Source: Agrypnia vestita (Eukaryota > Arthropoda > Insecta > Trichoptera > Phryganeidae). Taken from it: a DNA stretch of 64,000 nt. The stretch is taken from contig JADDOH010011267.1 of NCBI GenBank assembly GCA_016648135.1, forward strand, positions 1-64,000, written 5' to 3'. Of this stretch, positions 61,019 through 64,000 are shown piece after piece. Position numbers and translations under genes: made by a program. The first letter of the stretch is position 1. Each line of letters opens with the position of its first letter. The notes under the pieces are model-generated. The model was not told the DNA's origin. It saw only the letters and a list, made by a program, of their open reading frames with translations, and did not search any database.

Positions 61019-61316
61019 TTATTTTTCTTGTTCTTCTTCTTTTGTTAGATCCTTGATCTGTATTGACAGGTCAGTCCTGGTCTTGTGACGAGGACGTCCA
61101 AGTCTCTTTCCATCTCTTTGGTAGTTTCCCTGGCGGTCGGCCGCCCTCTGGAATCTTCTGGAAAGTCTTGCCTTGTCCATTGTCTCGACATGGTCCCTCC
61201 AGAAACGCCTTCTCTGCCTTGCGACATACAATATCTTGTATGTCGCAAGTTCTGCGGATTTCCGCATTGGGTACTCTGACTCTGAGGGTCTTGCCCACAA
61301 TGGGTCTTAGGGTTTA
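61019..61316 (-). pseudogene. Non-LTR retrotransposon C-terminal relic
   Basis: In shifting minus-strand frames: KTLRVRVPNAEIRRTCDIQD, IV, then RQRRRFWRDHVETMD, RLSRRF, then KRWKETWTSSSQDQD. 'LR.RV.N..IR..C.I.DI', 'RRR.FWR.HV..MD' and 'KRWKE.W.S.SQ' follow one another in known insect RT tails. At least two frameshifts are present. Confidence 0.6.
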
Positions 61317-62306
61317 GTTCTGAGGAGGTGTTTAGTTCTCACCGTGTCTGCTCTTGCTTCGATAGGCCATGATAGGCCTTATGCATGTTTTATATTATAT
61401 ATTCTGACTTTGATTTCCACTAGTATAAAATATGCTTATTGGCCCATACAGTATCTCTTAGGCATCCGGAGATAACCGCTGCTTTGTTTATCTGCTTTTG
61501 AAAAATTACCAAACTAAATCAATATAATAATAAAATAATTAAAGTTTTAAAATATATCAAATAAAATAAATATGCATCAAACATAGAACGACTAAGAGGC
61601 GCTAATCCTAATTATTTCACTGTTTCAAATACTGTAATTTTCGCGAGCCTATGAAGGCTTTGCACGGGCATATTGGTGTTATAATTTGAATTTGTTTATT
61701 TCATATTTGATATCACCAATGACCTGGTACTCCAGATAGAAACATGGTAGGACATCAGTTCCATCAAATCCAGGACATTAATAATTTTATCTAAAAATTA
61801 TAAATCACTAAAATTTTTTCTGCGTTTCTGCAAAGTTTAATTAAGATAAAGATAAAGTCAAATTAAGATAAAGGATAGATCTGTTTCATGTCAACAATAT
61901 TTTCACCACACGCGTAGTTTGTATACCTACTGTAATGAGTTGTATCATGAATTATTATATTGTAAAGAAAAATAATGTTAAAAAATCACACCACACACAG
62001 GATGTTCTAAATATTGTTAGTATTAAAAATTCTGTACAAGAAATGTAAAGAAGTATCTAGTGGGATATTATATAACAATTATCATGAAAATAACATGTAG
62101 TTCCTTTTTTTAAGAAAATCATTGCGGATGTGAAATTGGTAAACATACGTTTCTGAATTTATTTGTTTTCGCATCCAAACCATCTTTGCACAGGTGCTGT
62201 TTTGCAAAGGTGGTCCGTACTAAAGTAGAAAACTACTATAGCAGATAAGGCAATGAATGAAGTGTGGTAAATAAATTATCTTCCAATTATCTCAACAATA
62301 CTTTAA

Positions 62307-62990
62307 ATGTTTTCGTGTCAAAAATTATTTTATCAAATAAAAATCATTGTAGGTGTCATCAAATCATCAAAGTCTGCGCATGTCTCACACCATCTTCAAA
62401 ACCTTCTCTGGCTTAAATGTCCAGAGAGGATTGAATATAAGTTATGCCTCACAATATTCAAGGCTATTCAGTACATGGCCCCTCAATACATTACCGACTT
62501 CTGCATTCCATTTTCCGCAAATAACAGACAACTAACTCTTCGCTCAGCATCAACATCTAATACAGATAGGTTAATTGAAGTAAATCGCGTCCACAAAACC
62601 AATTTCGGTGACCGCTCTTTCGCTGTGTCTGGACACAATTTGTGGAATAAATTACCTAATAAACTGAGACAAACAGACAGCTTACCACTGTTCAAAAACA
62701 ACTAAAAACAGTCACATAAAAACCTATAGAATCAGACCGTTACAACACTACGTAATGTTTCCCACTCCTAGTATGCACTCCGCAAAAATATCTGATTCTT
62801 TCTATCACTCACAACTATTATAGTTTTAAATATTAATTCCATTTTTTGCATGTCATCTAGTGAATAGGTATGTAATAGTAAATAAGTATTTTTAGTCAGT
62901 AAGTTGTTTTGTGTGAAGCGCCCTTGAGGTGAATACTTACGAAAATGGACGAAATTAAATGATCCAACTATTATTATTATAATTAAAAAT
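62307..62990 (+). pseudogene. CR1/L2-like non-LTR retrotransposon C-terminus and 3' end
   Basis: The frame 62307-62705 contains SAHVSHHLQNLLWLKCPERI, EYKLCLTIFKAIQYMAPQYI, then NRQLTLRSASTSNTDRLI, NFGDRSFAVSGHNLWNKLPN, KLRQTDSLPLFKNN*. This is the conserved ending of CR1/L2-clade proteins. One base missing in the A-run at about 62695 converts the expected FKKQLKTV... into a stop. The 3' UTR includes GCGCCCTTGAGGTGA at about 62918-62932 and ends AT-rich near 62990. Another 3' end is at 63915-63990 on the minus strand. Confidence 0.75.
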
Positions 62991-63279
62991 AATTATATCA
63001 CATTCCATATATTAAATACTAGCATAACTCGGAAAATATTAATATAATATGATACGGTAAATGCCCTTAACATTAAAAATTAATTGCGTAATACATTTGC
63101 CTTGTTTTAAATTGTTTTGTATTGTAATGTACATTAGTTTAATGATCTATAAATATAAACATTTTAAGATTAATGAATTTTAAGCAATTTTGATTTCAGA
63201 AAGTTTTTTAAAGCGCCAAATCTTTGTACTGATATTAATGAACAACCTGTATTTCACTAACTGTAAAACAAAAGGGGGT

Positions 63280-63356
63280 TATTTTTTCATTTACCCCCAA
63301 TGCATTTAAAATGATTACCCCCCTTCCATCGCCTCAATACCCCCCCCCCGTAGCCA
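63280..63356. repeat. C-run cluster
   Basis: GGGGGTTATTTTTTCATTTA, CCCCC, then GATTACCCCCCTTCC and TACCCCCCCCCCG. Short homopolymer C tracts on one strand. Nothing else is recognisable. Confidence 0.5.
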
Positions 63357-63734
63357 TTACAATCGCATTATCATTTTAAAAGATATAGATCGCGGACATG
63401 TTTTTATTTACACATGTTTTTCCCAAAGTTGAACATGAGCGGCTTATTTTAAACGGTAAAATGCTTATTGAATCATATTGTCAATCAACTCATAGGATGT
63501 GTCATTCATTATGACAATATTTACACTTTCTGTTGGAAGTCGACGGAAAAGGCGTCGGGTTAATACGAAATCTATACTGGAAGCAAACAGAAATCAAAGT
63601 AGGTTGCTTAATGTCCGATGAGTATAAATCCTGTTTAATATTAATTCAAAATTTGCCTATAGATATGCCATGATAATATACGTGATAATATACGTGTAGG
63701 AACTCGGTTCATCAGTTATGTGCTTTCTCTGATT

Positions 63735-63757
63735 AACCTAACCTAACCTAACCTAAC
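63735..63757 (-). repeat. (TTAGG)4 interstitial run
   Basis: AACCTAACCTAACCTAACCT plus AAC, the complement of the TTAGG arthropod telomere unit, next to a direct duplicate of GATAATATACGTG at 63672-63697. Confidence 0.7.
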
Positions 63758-63914
63758 ATAATAATATTATATTTTCCTTCGTTGTGCATACTTCAATCAA
63801 TTCCGTGTTGTAATTAATGAAGTACTAAAGTTTATCACGGATAGAATATGATGGTCACCCAATCTAGGGTGTGAGGAAAAGTCTGACTCTATCCACGGAA
63901 TATTGTGACGCGAT

Positions 63915-63990
63915 AATAATAATAGTTGGATAATTTATACAGCGCCGTTTTCGCAAGAACTCACCTCAAGGACGCTTTACACAGAAAATT
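63915..63990 (-). mobile_element. 3' end of a CR1/L2-like element
   Basis: The minus strand reads GTGTAAAGCGTCCTTGAGGT, GAGTTCTTGCGAAAACG and ATCCAACTATTATTATTAT. This matches 62912-62977 (GTGTGAAGCGCCCTTGAGGT, GAATACTTACGAAAATGG, GATCCAACTATTATTATTAT). The rest lies at or beyond the right edge. Confidence 0.65.
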
Positions 63991-64000
63991 ATCTTACAAA

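Larger units (their letters stand above)
50442..64000 (+). other. hbn: hbn intron 3, open to the right edge
   Basis: Starts with GTAATT and runs past the window. Besides listed elements, 51110-51650, 52440-53000, 54010-54220, 54430-54870, 57470-57960, 61320-62300 and 63000-63730 hold AT-rich DNA in which I recognise nothing. The phase-1 continuation of the hbn frame was looked for and not seen. Confidence 0.6.

Noticed and set aside
1..64000. CRISPR arrays, operons, bacterial ribosome-binding sites and terminators
   Set aside because: No regularly spaced direct repeats with unique spacers; gene structure and repeats are those of an animal nuclear genome.
50442..64000. A further hbn exon in the right part
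   Set aside because: No acceptor followed by a phase-1 frame with the expected proline-rich C-terminal text was seen; the open frames there belong to mobile elements.

Overview
The window is AT-rich insect (at least arthropod) nuclear DNA. Split exons with GT..AG junctions, a paired-class homeobox gene with very long introns, mariner, piggyBac-like, hAT-like, Penelope-like and non-LTR elements, tRNA-derived SINEs and short TTAGG-type runs all point that way. I cannot name the species or order.

The one host gene I can identify is homeobrain (hbn), on the + strand. Exon 1 (8012-8147) encodes the N-terminus with the octapeptide YSIDQILG. Exon 2 (26571-26845) encodes an acidic linker and homeodomain residues 1-46. 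Exon 3 (50354-50441) encodes the rest of the homeodomain, with Q50 and N51, plus a short C-terminal flank. Splice phases agree (1, 0, 1) and give 166 codons in frame. Intron 1 is 18.4 kb, intron 2 is 23.5 kb, and intron 3 runs more than 13.5 kb past the right edge, so the 3' end of the gene is missing. A TATA box and initiator pair at 7770-7801 gives a probable start site with a 213-nt leader containing a short uORF.

Layout: 1-7.7 kb is upstream DNA with a left-edge ORF, a hAT-like exon, a SINE and an inverted-repeat element. 8.1-26.6 kb is intron 1: SINEs, MITEs, an orphan cysteine-containing ORF remnant at about 16 kb, a mariner relic, a (TA)n tract, a Penelope-type fold-back, two promoter-like repeats with heat-shock elements, and at least two repeat-poor blocks that could be enhancers. 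26.8-50.4 kb is intron 2: non-LTR relics, an LTR relic, Penelope-like elements (one with a GIY-YIG endonuclease reading frame), a CpG-rich block at 35 kb, a piggyBac-like element nested in a Penelope fold-back, adjacent large palindromes at 42-43 kb, a 33-bp minisatellite inside a reverse-transcriptase ORF, and a nearly intact mariner. 50.4-64 kb is the start of intron 3: a Penelope remnant, three HSE/TATA-type repeats nearby, a second mariner in opposite orientation, more fold-backs and two non-LTR 3' ends.

Most of the window is therefore one developmental regulator whose introns hold nested mobile DNA. The most notable signals are: hammerhead-like CUGANGA..GAAAC hairpins at nine loci, often as back-to-back pairs; a dispersed repeat joining a TATA box to heat-shock-element blocks; the extreme GC3 of hbn exon 2; the in-frame 11-codon minisatellite; and the orphan ORF next to MITE-like DNA.
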